Assembly (NCBI RefSeq): GCF_022788635.1
Contig: NZ_CP076024.1
Span: 1-64,000 of the forward strand
Source of the DNA: Methylobacter sp. S3L5C
GTDB lineage: Bacteria > Pseudomonadota > Gammaproteobacteria > Methylococcales > Methylomonadaceae
Direction of reading: 5' to 3'
Length of the DNA stretch: 64,000 bases
Shown: one piece after another, positions 1 through 7,498 of the stretch
How positions within the stretch are numbered: position 1 is the stretch's first letter
Layout: every line of letters starts with the position of its first letter
Program-made: the position numbers and the translations under genes
The notes under the pieces: generated by a model
The model's input: the letters and a program-made list of their open reading frames with translations, nothing else
The model's database searches: none
What the model was told of the DNA's origin: nothing

Positions 1-176
1 TCAACATTTGGCAACGACAGCAGCGTTTAGTGACGATGGCAAAACAGTCACGTTAACGCCAACCGCAATGTTACTGACCAACCGGCGCTACTCTGTTTAC
101 ATCTCGATATTTGCGCCTTTGTATGATCAGGCCAGAAACCCGATTAACAGCACCAGTACCTCTTTTACAACCGGCA
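1..176 (+). repeat. Exact 176-bp direct repeat, copy A (touches the window edge)
   Basis: Bases 1-176 match 2923-3098 without a difference, offset 2922 bp (974 codons). The repeat is cut by the window edge, so the true unit is longer. It covers the C-terminal half of one Big_5 module. Confidence 0.95.
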
Positions 177-3106
177 ATGTCACTGATCTGGAAAGTCCGG
201 TTATTGCCGGCCAAAATATTGTCGATGGGGCGATTGATCTGGCCGTTAACAGCAAATTGCGTTTTATCATGGATGAAGCAGTCAGTAATTTCAGTACCGC
301 CAACAGCATAAGTATACAAGCCAACGGTGCGACTGTGTCCGGTACCATAGCGGTCGGCAATAACAATCGCACGCTTACCTTTACGCCAACAGCCCCGTTA
401 ACGATCAATACCGACTATACCGTTATTGTTGATGGCCTCTATGATTCCGTCGGCAACAAAATGACCGCCATAAACAATCATTTTACTACCGGCAGCATTA
501 GCACTGCCGATACCGCAGGACCGACGGTCACCATCACCCCCGCTAACGCCTTGACCGGTGTCAATGTTAATACACCGATTATTTTTACCTTCAACGAAGC
601 AGTCGATCCAACCACGTTGGATAGTGGCATCAGTATTACTGTCGCCGGCTTAAGTGGCAAACTGGCGGGTAGCTTTAACTATGCGGGCAATGTCGTTACC
701 TTCAGCCCGTTGACCGCTTTCCCCGGCAATACCCTGATCAACATAACGGTTAATGGCGTACTGGATTTGGCCGGTAACTACAATAGTTATCGAAACGGTT
801 ATTTTACCACCGGCATCGGCGGCGATACCACGGCACCGACACTGCTATCGATTACGCCAATCGATGGTGCACTGGATGTGGACATCAACAGCCCGATTGT
901 ATTGACTTTCTCGGAATCGTTGAATCAAAGTACCGTCAATAGCAACAGCATCGGCTTGTTTATCAATGGCACCCTCGTCAAGCCGTCCATCAGTTACTCC
1001 GGTGACAGTCGCACGGTAACGCTGACCACTACTTTGGCAAACGCCAGCCTGGTGACGGTATTACTGAGCAACGATATCAAGGATCTAAGCGGTAACCGCT
1101 TGGTTGATACGGTGAAAGTATTTACTACCGCCGCTGCCAATGATAATACTCGACCCTCAATCGTGACGGCACTACCGGGAAGTGGCGCTTACAACGTCCA
1201 GTCAAAAAACCACATCGTCTTGTACAGCAATGAGCCATTGAACAGCACCAGTCTGCAAGCGGCGCTGCATGTTTCCGAGAACGGTGTGCTAATCAAGGGT
1301 AACCTACAAGTTATCGGCGATGGCCGAACCCTGATGTTTACACCACTGCAAGCCTGGCGTAAAGACGCGATCATTGAAGTGTTTTTGGACAGCATGGCCC
1401 AGGATCAAGCCGGCAATGCCCTGAATAGCTTTCATGGCTCGTTCCGGATTGAAGAAGATCCGGCGCAGAAAGCACCCTATGCAGTTGCCGTTAATACTGA
1501 TGATAATGTCACCCTGCCCTTGAATCCGGTACTTGACTTACAGTTTAACGAAGCCTTGGATGCGGGCACCGTCAATGCCGTGACTTTTGTGGTGCATGAT
1601 GCCACCAGCTGGCAGCAAATACCGGTAACCGTCAGCCTGCTAAAAGGCAATCGTGTCGTGCGACTACTTCCCAATGACTTGCTACAAGCCGGTCGTCGTT
1701 ATTATATCGGTGTCCATAGCGGCCTGAAAGATGCGACCGGTGTTGCCTCAAACTACAATTCTGATTACCAATGGTCCTTTGTTGTCGGACTATCCGAAGA
1801 TGGTCTTGCCCCCAAAGTAACCGCCTTAAGCCCAACAGAAGCAGCTACCAATATTGGTATCAACAGCCGCATCAGTATTCGCTTTGATGAAGCTGTCAAT
1901 CCGATCAGCTTTCTGGGTGATGATACCGAGCTGCCGCTAACCCAAACACTGACATCTGATGCACGCTACTCATTAAGTTTCAGTGACACCAACCGTCAGG
2001 TCACCTATCTGCCGCACGACCCTTGGCCTGCAGGTAGCAATGTCACCGTCACAATAACAACGCCAGAAGACTATGCAGGACATAGGGTAACCAGCAACAG
2101 CCATACCTTTCATACCGCCAATGGCCCGGATACCACCGCACCCAGCGTAGATGAATGGAGCATTGTCTCGAATGCTAGCAATGTGCCGGTCAATACGGTA
2201 TTTAAAATCCGTCTCAATGAAGCAATTGATCCGATTACTGTCACAACGGAAACCTTTAGACTTTACGATACCGTAACCGGTCAGAATATAGCCGCAAATC
2301 GGACGGTTAGCAGCGATGGTCGAATTCTTACCTTGATACCGGAACAAGTGCTGGCAGTAGGTCGTAATTATTATTTCTATATTTACGGAATACAGGATAT
2401 GAATGGTAATACTATCAATCAAGCCCGATATTTTAAAACGGCATTGGTGGCAGACACGATAGCACCACAAATAACCGGCTACAGCATTGAGACCGATCAA
2501 ACCGCAGTGCCAACCAACGTGCAGCTACAAATACAATTTGACGAACCGATTAGTGGTTTAAGTCTTGATAGCGTCCAACTCCACAAAGACGCAGAAGTTA
2601 TTACGACAGTACGTGAACTCAATGATGATCACAAAATCCTGACCCTAAAACTGGTTCAGCCATTATTGGCCAACACGGCTTATACCATCCATGTGGCAGG
2701 CGTTGAAGACTTAAGCGGTAACGTGCTGGCCAGCGCTACGGTGCGTAACTTCACTACCGGAGCCGGAGCGGATTTAGCCGCAACCGGCATGGTGCAAATC
2801 AGTCCAGCCAATACCACCAGCAATATAGGATTAAATACGAAAGTGGTGGTGGCATTTGCGGAAAGATTAAATCCGCTAACCGTCAATCCGGAAACGATTA
2901 CCTTGTATGACAATACTACCGGTCAACATTTGGCAACGACAGCAGCGTTTAGTGACGATGGCAAAACAGTCACGTTAACGCCAACCGCAATGTTACTGAC
3001 CAACCGGCGCTACTCTGTTTACATCTCGATATTTGCGCCTTTGTATGATCAGGCCAGAAACCCGATTAACAGCACCAGTACCTCTTTTACAACCGGCATA
3101 AGTTAA
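1..3106 (+). CDS. Ig-like (SbsA/Big_5) repeat protein, 5'-truncated by the window edge
   Basis: The reading frame is open from the first base, so this is the C-terminal part of a longer protein; the leucine codon at position 8 is probably not its start. About 1030 residues are visible: a partial module followed by nine modules of about 100 residues. Each begins with a D-x-x-A/x-P-type segment, then an 'N-x-x-I/V-x-x-x-F-x-E-x-x' strand, and ends near 'FTTG'. This is the SbsA Ig-like (Big_5) pattern found in bacterial surface and secreted proteins. The protein stops two residues after the last FTTG, with no anchor or secretion domain at the C terminus. The first 176 bases are identical to 2923-3098, so modules have been copied recently. 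The role is probably adhesion or cell-surface structure; this is inference from domain type. No catalytic motif is visible. Confidence 0.85.
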   Translation, partial: QHLATTAAFSDDGKTVTLTPTAMLLTNRRYSVYISIFAPLYDQARNPINSTSTSFTTGNVTDLESPVIAGQNIVDGAIDLAVNSKLRFIMDEAVSNFSTANSISIQANGATVSGTIAVGNNNRTLTFTPTAPLTINTDYTVIVDGLYDSVGNKMTAINNHFTTGSISTADTAGPTVTITPANALTGVNVNTPIIFTFNEAVDPTTLDSGISITVAGLSGKLAGSFNYAGNVVTFSPLTAFPGNTLINITVNGVLDLAGNYNSYRNGYFTTGIGGDTTAPTLLSITPIDGALDVDINSPIVLTFSESLNQSTVNSNSIGLFINGTLVKPSISYSGDSRTVTLTTTLANASLVTVLLSNDIKDLSGNRLVDTVKVFTTAAANDNTRPSIVTALPGSGAYNVQSKNHIVLYSNEPLNSTSLQAALHVSENGVLIKGNLQVIGDGRTLMFTPLQAWRKDAIIEVFLDSMAQDQAGNALNSFHGSFRIEEDPAQKAPYAVAVNTDDNVTLPLNPVLDLQFNEALDAGTVNAVTFVVHDATSWQQIPVTVSLLKGNRVVRLLPNDLLQAGRRYYIGVHSGLKDATGVASNYNSDYQWSFVVGLSEDGLAPKVTALSPTEAATNIGINSRISIRFDEAVNPISFLGDDTELPLTQTLTSDARYSLSFSDTNRQVTYLPHDPWPAGSNVTVTITTPEDYAGHRVTSNSHTFHTANGPDTTAPSVDEWSIVSNASNVPVNTVFKIRLNEAIDPITVTTETFRLYDTVTGQNIAANRTVSSDGRILTLIPEQVLAVGRNYYFYIYGIQDMNGNTINQARYFKTALVADTIAPQITGYSIETDQTAVPTNVQLQIQFDEPISGLSLDSVQLHKDAEVITTVRELNDDHKILTLKLVQPLLANTAYTIHVAGVEDLSGNVLASATVRNFTTGAGADLAATGMVQISPANTTSNIGLNTKVVVAFAERLNPLTVNPETITLYDNTTGQHLATTAAFSDDGKTVTLTPTAMLLTNRRYSVYISIFAPLYDQARNPINSTSTSFTTGIS
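2923..3098 (+). repeat. Exact 176-bp direct repeat, copy B
   Basis: Second copy of the repeat that begins at position 1. Identity ends just before the stop codon: copy A continues into another module, copy B into the C-terminal Ile-Ser and the stop. Confidence 0.95.
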
Positions 3107-3168
3107 TTTTTGAAATTAAATGATAGTTCGGGCTATGTTTTAGCCGTAAAAAATGAGAGGAAGATAAG

Positions 3169-3585
3169 ATGTTATTTACACAACCAAGTTTGACGTATAT
3201 TTTTATAAGTCTGTTTTTGTACGGATGCTCTTCTGAAAACTCAACCACTGATACGCAAAAAGCGAGTGATGGTAAAAAAATAGAAAAACTACTAAAGCAA
3301 ACATCAAATCAACCGCCAAGTTTGCCCGAAATTTCAACACAAACTCAGGATGATAGTCAGAAACAAGCGTCTGCACTGCCAACCCGAAGTGAACTTAGAG
3401 TTATATCAGAGCAAGCCAAAGCACTGGAAAGTAAGGCTAAAAATGTTATAGAGCAATTTGATGACAACCTTAACAATCATCAGGCACGTAAGGAAGCTGA
3501 AACCCAGTTTAAAAATATGTTGCCGGAATACAAGGAAAAAATGCTGCAAATCGGTAAGGCTCGGTTAAAGGAGGCTAACCGATAA
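3169..3585 (+). CDS. Small lipoprotein of unknown function
   Basis: The 138-residue product starts with a short hydrophobic signal ending in an LYGC lipobox, so Cys20 is the likely lipidated residue after signal peptidase II cleavage. The mature part is hydrophilic, rich in Lys, Gln and Glu, and predicted helical from about residue 75 onward. A good ribosome site (GAGAGGAAG) precedes the ATG. No family was recognised. It lies 62 bp downstream of the Ig-repeat protein and may be co-transcribed with it. Envelope localisation is well supported; the function is unknown. Confidence 0.75.
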   Translation: MLFTQPSLTYIFISLFLYGCSSENSTTDTQKASDGKKIEKLLKQTSNQPPSLPEISTQTQDDSQKQASALPTRSELRVISEQAKALESKAKNVIEQFDDNLNNHQARKEAETQFKNMLPEYKEKMLQIGKARLKEANR

Positions 3586-3595
3586 GTCTGTCTGT

Positions 3596-3631
3596 AAATA
3601 TGCCTGTCAGATCTATCCGTCAGGCGTATTT
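3596..3631. terminator. Bidirectional hairpin terminator between convergent genes
   Basis: A 13-bp imperfect stem (AAATATGCCTGTC pairing with GTCAGGCGTATTT through two G-T or mismatch positions) with a 10-nt loop. The stem ends in A and T runs, so it can serve both the lipoprotein gene and the facing gene at 3643-4026. Confidence 0.7.
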
Positions 3632-3642
3632 AATTTCAGTTA

Positions 3643-4026
3643 TTAGTCGTTAATCAGGGTAAGTTCAAGCTCACCGATTAAATAGTACTCGTTACCACCA
3701 TAAAGCCAACCCGCCTTTTCCAGCCCCTCGTTTTCGATTAATTCTTCGAGTTTGGCTTCCTCTGCCGCAGATAATCCATCGGGATAAGTATACTCACCAT
3801 CTCCATCAGCAGATTCTTCAAATTCGAATTCATAGCCATAGTCATTATTGTCAGGATCAAAACCGTCTTTATTAGCCAGATCAATTTCAGGTTTGGTTAT
3901 CGATTCAACGGTTAAAGAGCCCGAATGCCAAACAATATCATGGACTAACTCAAGCTTATCTTTTTTCCACGATTCAATTTCAATAAATGATTTTTTATGT
4001 TTAGGATTTAATCGCCAAGTCGCCAT
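3643..4026 (-). CDS. Acidic conserved-type hypothetical protein
   Basis: The 127-residue product has a basic, Lys/Trp-rich N-terminal 30 residues followed by a strongly acidic stretch (Asp/Glu-rich, residues 50-105). It is soluble, with no signal peptide or membrane segment. I do not recognise a family. It faces the lipoprotein gene across a shared terminator and is followed upstream by a repeat-rich gap. The acidic character could suit binding of a basic partner or cations, but this is speculative. Confidence 0.6.
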   Translation of the reverse strand: MATWRLNPKHKKSFIEIESWKKDKLELVHDIVWHSGSLTVESITKPEIDLANKDGFDPDNNDYGYEFEFEESADGDGEYTYPDGLSAAEEAKLEELIENEGLEKAGWLYGGNEYYLIGELELTLIND

Positions 4027-4105
4027 AAAATTTATTTTGTCCGTTATTTAGATTTGGAATGTTGATTAATATCTCTATATTTAATGTACTTGTCAATCCA
4101 ACAAT

Positions 4106-4145
4106 ACCGATGCCGGTCGGAGTTTGCAACCCCGATCGAAATGTT
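4106..4145. repeat. REP-like palindromic element, copy 1
   Basis: Core GCCGGTCGGAGTTTGCAACC, able to fold through the GGGGTT/AACCCC arms. Related copies lie at 10228-10262 (inverted) and 41588-41616. Each is intergenic. Confidence 0.65.
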
Positions 4146-4260
4146 TGAAGACTTCAATAGCTTTCAAATCGTGAGTGACGTGTTACAAACCCCCGTTACA
4201 CTTCATTTTCAAGTCTGAATCTCAGTAAACCCGATTTAATATTTATTTTCTTGCAGACAT

Positions 4261-4287
4261 AAAAAAACCCTGCATTTTCATGCAAGG
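4261..4287 (-). terminator. Rho-independent terminator of tRNA-Arg
   Basis: Read on the minus strand: an 8-bp stem (CCTTGCAT with ATGCAGGG), a GAAA loop and a run of seven T. It lies 12 nt past the tRNA 3' end. Confidence 0.8.
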
Positions 4288-4299
4288 CTTTCTCTTATA

Positions 4300-4376
4300 T
4301 GGTGCGCCCAGAGAGATTCGAACTCCCGACCAATCGGTTCGAAGCCGATTACTCTATCCAGCTGAGCTATGGGCGC
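4300..4376 (-). tRNA. tRNA-Arg (anticodon TCG)
   Basis: A complete cloverleaf of 77 nt with the CCA end encoded. The acceptor stem is GCGCCCA paired with TGGGCGC, the D-arm contains AGCTCAGCTGG, the anticodon loop CTTCGAA gives anticodon TCG (codon CGA), and the T-arm contains GTTCGAATC. A terminator follows directly. Confidence 0.95.
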
Positions 4377-4507
4377 TAGACTGCTAATCATAGTACATGA
4401 TTAAAGCTTTTTTATCCACGAAAAAAGCAAAAACCTTGGTCCACGAAAAACACGAAAAGCATGAAAAAAAGCAAAGAAAAACAAAGAAAAACAAAGAAAA
4501 AAAAAAG

Positions 4508-4622
4508 TCATTAAGGCTTGAGTAAGCAGAAATACTGAAATACTGCTTAGGCCATTAAATCCGAAAAAATCATTAGAGCTTAAGTCAGCAAAAATACTAA
4601 TGTACTGTTTAAGCATTAAATC
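4508..4622 (+). repeat. Imperfect tandem direct repeat, two units of about 53 bp
   Basis: Units 4508-4561 and 4570-4622 both run from TCATTA through CTTRAGT and AATACT to CATTAAATC, with scattered mismatches. No coding role is seen. Confidence 0.65.
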
Positions 4623-4660
4623 TCCTGATTAAAATAGAAACTGATTTATCTACTTATACG

Positions 4661-4788
4661 GCTTTCTAATGAAATAAATCTTTTGATCTTTTACTTTTTT
4701 TCGTGCTTTTCGTGTTTTTCGTGGACCTAAGCTTTTGCTTTTGATTTGCTAAAGCTTTTATTTTTCGTGGACTTAAGCTTTTGCTTTT
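4661..4788 (+). repeat. Dispersed 'TTTTCGTG' repeat, copy 1
   Basis: About 80 bp (TCTAATGAAATAAATC, then TTTTGATCTTTT, then CGTGCTTTTCGTGTTTTTCG) nearly identical to 10320-10402, followed by a partial second unit. It abuts the stop codon of the FliS-like gene. A third, more diverged copy on the other strand is at 6946-7010. Confidence 0.8.
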
Positions 4789-5178
4789 TTACGCTGTGGC
4801 TTCTTCTGCGGGAACTGTTGAGGCATTTTTGTAATACGGTTCCATAACGGTTCTTAAGGAGGCGATAACAATATCCAGATAAGTCATATTATTGGTAGCA
4901 ACGGCACCGTTAATAATGACGATGTTATTGCTGTAGATACTTTTTAATAACGTCCGGTGCTGCGAGCTTAGTTTTTCATTAAGGTTTTCTTGAATCCAAC
5001 CCAAGCCATCCACTATTTCAATCAGCTTGATATGTGCTTCTACCGGATTGTAATAAGCTGCCTGAATGCGCTGGAGAATCATGATCACCGATTCGTACCA
5101 TTTTTTTTCAAAGTCGGCACTGGAAAGATTTTGGCTATCAACGTTGGCATACGCGTCAAACGGATTTTTTTTAATCAT
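4789..5178 (-). CDS. FliS-like flagellin chaperone (tentative)
   Basis: The 129-residue, all-helical protein has the size and hydrophobicity pattern of FliS. It has an N-terminal 'AYANVD' segment and a central helix with regularly spaced hydrophobics ('LIEIVDGLGWIQENLN'). FliS binds the disordered C terminus of flagellin in the cytoplasm and keeps it export-ready. The gene lies 63 bp downstream of flagellin on the same strand, the usual place for a secretion chaperone, and probably receives read-through past the flagellin terminator. Similarity to FliS is weak, and FlaF/FlaG-type or other export chaperones are alternatives. Confidence 0.5.
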   Translation of the reverse strand: MIKKNPFDAYANVDSQNLSSADFEKKWYESVIMILQRIQAAYYNPVEAHIKLIEIVDGLGWIQENLNEKLSSQHRTLLKSIYSNNIVIINGAVATNNMTYLDIVIASLRTVMEPYYKNASTVPAEEATA

Positions 5179-5193
5179 AAAATATCCTCATAT

Positions 5194-5232
5194 AAAAATA
5201 AAAAAGGGGAAGAGCTATTGCTCCTCCCCTTC
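5194..5232 (-). terminator. Flagellin transcription terminator
   Basis: Read on the minus strand, AAGGGGAGGAGC pairs with GCTCTTCCCCTT around a short loop and is followed by a T-rich tail. It sits 10 nt past the flagellin stop and before the FliS-like gene, so it probably sets their expression ratio. Confidence 0.8.
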
Positions 5233-5241
5233 CAAACAAGC

Positions 5242-6735
5242 TTATCTAAACAGTGATAACACGGCTTGTGATGCGGTATTCATTTGGCTAATCAGATAAA
5301 AATTAACGGTTGATTGATTGTTCAATTGCGTTAATTTAATTTGTAAAGCCGCTTGGTCCGGCTTTTGGATGGAATCAATGGTATTTTGTAGATTGATGCC
5401 CAAATTGTCAGCCATGGTAGATTGAGCCGCCAAACCAACACTACTCGCAGTTAATGATGACTGACCGGCAGACACAGCAGCAAGATCGGTTTTTATCGCA
5501 TCAATAGCGGCCTGAGCACCTGCTACTGTTGATATATCCAAGGCAGTATTGGTAGTCGTCGCGTTAGCTGCAGCAAGTACAGCCGCACCAACACTGGCTG
5601 CAGTGGCACCAACAAGTGCAGCGGCAGTATCCGCAGCGGCATCAATAGCAGTTTTAACGGCAGTGGCAGCGGCAGTCGCAGCTGCGATGGTAGCAGCATT
5701 AGAACCAACCGCAGCGGTAGCAATAGCCGTAGCTTTAGTCACGCCAGCGGCAGTTAAAGCTTTAGCCGCAGTTACTGCTGCTGCTTCGTCAGCCGCACTA
5801 CTAACGGTAAAGCCGGCAGTGAAGTCAGCCTTAATGGTGGCAAGAGCAGTACTGGTACCTATAACACCAGAGGCAGAATTGTTGGTAGCATCAACGACAG
5901 CAGATGCTGTCGCTGCAGTTGATGCTGCAGTAACAGCCTCTGCAACGCTAGCAGCAGTAGCACCGGCAAGCCCGGAGGCAGCTAAAGCTGCGGCATCAAC
6001 TTTAGTCTTGACAGCAGTAGCAGCGGTAGTTGCTGCAGTAATAGTTTCAGCGGTAGCACCAACCGCAGCAGTAGCAACCGCTATTGCTGCGTTCTTGGCA
6101 GCCAAAGTCAATGCAATGGTGGCGGTATTGGCGGCAGTAGCATCAACAGCAGTACTAACGGTAGTATCTGCACCGATAGCACTATTGATTGCGTTGGCAG
6201 AGACAGTAGCGGCGGCAGTCGTGTTGGCAGCACCTCCGGCAACAGATAAAGCTGCTATATTTATTCCCGGTACCGTTGTTTGAGAGCCGGGGACGGTTGT
6301 ACCATCCAGACCAGTTTGCACGTTAAGACCTGCTTTAGACGTTAACAAATTGGCACCATTGACCGAGGCGCTGGTTGCCAGATTTTTAACTTGGGTTGCC
6401 AAACTTAAAAAAGTCGCCTGATAACTTGCTCTATCCGCATCTGTTACGCCTGCAGTACTGGCCTTGCTGGCCATAGATTGCATTTGTGTCAGCATGCTGG
6501 AAATAGCTGCCAGACCGGTTTGCGCAACGCTAACCACGCTCTGTGTTTGAGTAATGTTACTTTTTACCGCAACGTAACCTTCTACTTGTGCACTTAATCT
6601 TGTCACCACCCCTTGTTGTGCCGGATCCAATATTTTCTTATCGGTTGACAATTGGGTTTGGGTGGTATTAATTTTTGCCTGTGTGTCGTTAACGGCGCTG
6701 GTTAAGCTGGATGCTAATGATGTTAAGCCTGACAT
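5242..6735 (-). CDS. Divergent flagellin with Ala/Thr-rich variable domain
   Basis: The 497-residue structural subunit of the flagellar filament. Residues 1-145 form the amphipathic, Gln/Thr/Ser-rich N-terminal half of the D0/D1 coiled coil, ending in 'NGANLLTSKAGLNVQTG', which resembles the flagellin/FlgL 'ngrnLL...lqiG' turn. Residues 425-497 form the returning helix and end in 'AVLSLFR', close to the flagellin consensus VLSLLR. The centre (165-420) is almost wholly Ala, Thr, Val and Ser and contains two copies of a roughly 52-residue unit (217-268 and 334-386). The N terminus lacks the common 'NTN' start, so this is a diverged member. A sigma-28 promoter and a terminator flank it. FlgL-like or a minor flagellin are alternatives. 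Confidence 0.8.
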   Translation of the reverse strand: MSGLTSLASSLTSAVNDTQAKINTTQTQLSTDKKILDPAQQGVVTRLSAQVEGYVAVKSNITQTQSVVSVAQTGLAAISSMLTQMQSMASKASTAGVTDADRASYQATFLSLATQVKNLATSASVNGANLLTSKAGLNVQTGLDGTTVPGSQTTVPGINIAALSVAGGAANTTAAATVSANAINSAIGADTTVSTAVDATAANTATIALTLAAKNAAIAVATAAVGATAETITAATTAATAVKTKVDAAALAASGLAGATAASVAEAVTAASTAATASAVVDATNNSASGVIGTSTALATIKADFTAGFTVSSAADEAAAVTAAKALTAAGVTKATAIATAAVGSNAATIAAATAAATAVKTAIDAAADTAAALVGATAASVGAAVLAAANATTTNTALDISTVAGAQAAIDAIKTDLAAVSAGQSSLTASSVGLAAQSTMADNLGINLQNTIDSIQKPDQAALQIKLTQLNNQSTVNFYLISQMNTASQAVLSLFR

Positions 6736-6873
6736 GATCGTATTCCTTTTAGTTAAAGTAATTTATGTTTTTGCCCGAAGGCGGTGTTTTACTAAAAGTC
6801 GATGCGACCAGTAACATAGACTGAATCGACATAACTTGTTTATAAAAGCACAGTAGTTGTACTGTTAATTTTA

Positions 6874-6900
6874 TTAACGGCAGCCCTTAAAAAAACTTTA
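6874..6900 (-). promoter_or_regulatory. Sigma-28 (FliA) promoter of flagellin
   Basis: Read on the minus strand: TAAAGTTT at 6900-6893, an 11-nt spacer, then GCCGTTAA at 6881-6874. The FliA consensus is TAAAGTTT-N11-GCCGATAA, so 15 of 16 positions match at exact spacing. The leader to the flagellin ATG is about 130 nt. FliA itself is encoded at 24876-25607. Confidence 0.93.
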
Positions 6901-6945
6901 GCTTTTATTTGAAATAAATTGCAAAAATGAAAGAAAAAAAACTAC

Positions 6946-7010
6946 AGCCCACGAAAAGCACGAAAGCCACAAAAAAAAGCAAAAGATCAAAAAATTTATT
7001 ACATTGGAAA
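6946..7010 (-). repeat. Dispersed 'TTTTCGTG' repeat, copy 2 (inverted)
   Basis: Reverse complement of the 4661 and 10320 copies: CCACGAAAAGCACGAAAG, then AAAAAAGCAAAAGATC, then AAATTTATTACATTGGAAAG. Confidence 0.7.
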
Positions 7011-7061
7011 GTCGTATAAGTAAATAAAGTAACTCGCAATAAATACCCCCCGCCCTATCGT

Positions 7062-7290
7062 TTCCTCGCTCCTGCGTAGGAACGCCGCCAGTGACGCTCC
7101 TGCGTCACGCAACGCTGGAGCGCTGCCGGATGAATTTCCACGCCGGAGCGTCACTGCCATTAAGTTAAGCGTTGAAATACCTTTTACCTGGAGTACAAAC
7201 CTAGGTTTGTACTCCAGCAGTCACTATATGATGAGGAGTCAAAAAACATGTTTTTTGATTCCTTATTGCTTAGCTTAATGACAGTGACGC
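7062..7290. repeat. Cluster of nested inverted repeats (BIME-like)
   Basis: Four separable pairs are seen. CAGTGACGCTCC (7089-7100) is perfectly inverted at 7145-7156. TCACTGCCATTAAGTTAAGC (7151-7170) is inverted with three differences at 7268-7287. TGGAGTACAAACC-TAGG-type sequence at 7189-7216 is a perfect 28-bp palindrome. 7234-7263 is a 30-bp palindrome with one mismatched pair (AGGAGTCAAAAAACATG and its complement). The last two lie inside the second pair, giving one long stem capped by two hairpins. Confidence 0.85.
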
Positions 7291-7498
7291 CGGAGCATGA
7301 GAACCAGGCTGATTCTGAGGATTATTTTCTGCGTACTGCCTAAGTTGGTAGCTAAGTTTTTATTCATTGATTTTATGTAATTGGGGCCATCCTCCATACC
7401 TTAGTTTACACTTTTTGCAATTAACGTCGCTAACCTGGCAGAAATTATTACCATTTTTTGTGATAAAAAAGCGTCAACTACTTTTGGGCTTCTATAAA

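Larger units (their letters stand above)
4377..4788. other. Gene-free AT-rich gap with direct and dispersed repeats
   Basis: No credible gene. It holds an inverted-orientation copy of the 'CCACGAAAAACACGAAAAGC' repeat (about 4410-4500), two imperfect direct repeats of about 53 bp (4508-4561 and 4570-4622) and a forward copy of the same dispersed repeat (4661-4788). Confidence 0.7.
6901..7497. other. Gene-free, repeat-rich gap between flagellin and IS4 element
   Basis: No credible gene. It contains an inverted copy of the dispersed repeat (6946-7010), a cluster of nested inverted repeats (7062-7290) and about 200 bp of unassigned sequence before the insertion element. Confidence 0.65.

Noticed and set aside
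1973-2500. Minus-strand 175-codon frame inside the Ig-repeat gene
   Set aside because: Shadow of a repetitive coding strand; no start context and no family features.
5549-6283. Plus-strand 244-residue Ala/Val-rich open frame opposite flagellin
   Set aside because: It is the antisense image of the Ala/Thr repeat region; composition explains the lack of stops, and the flagellin strand has promoter, terminator and conserved ends.
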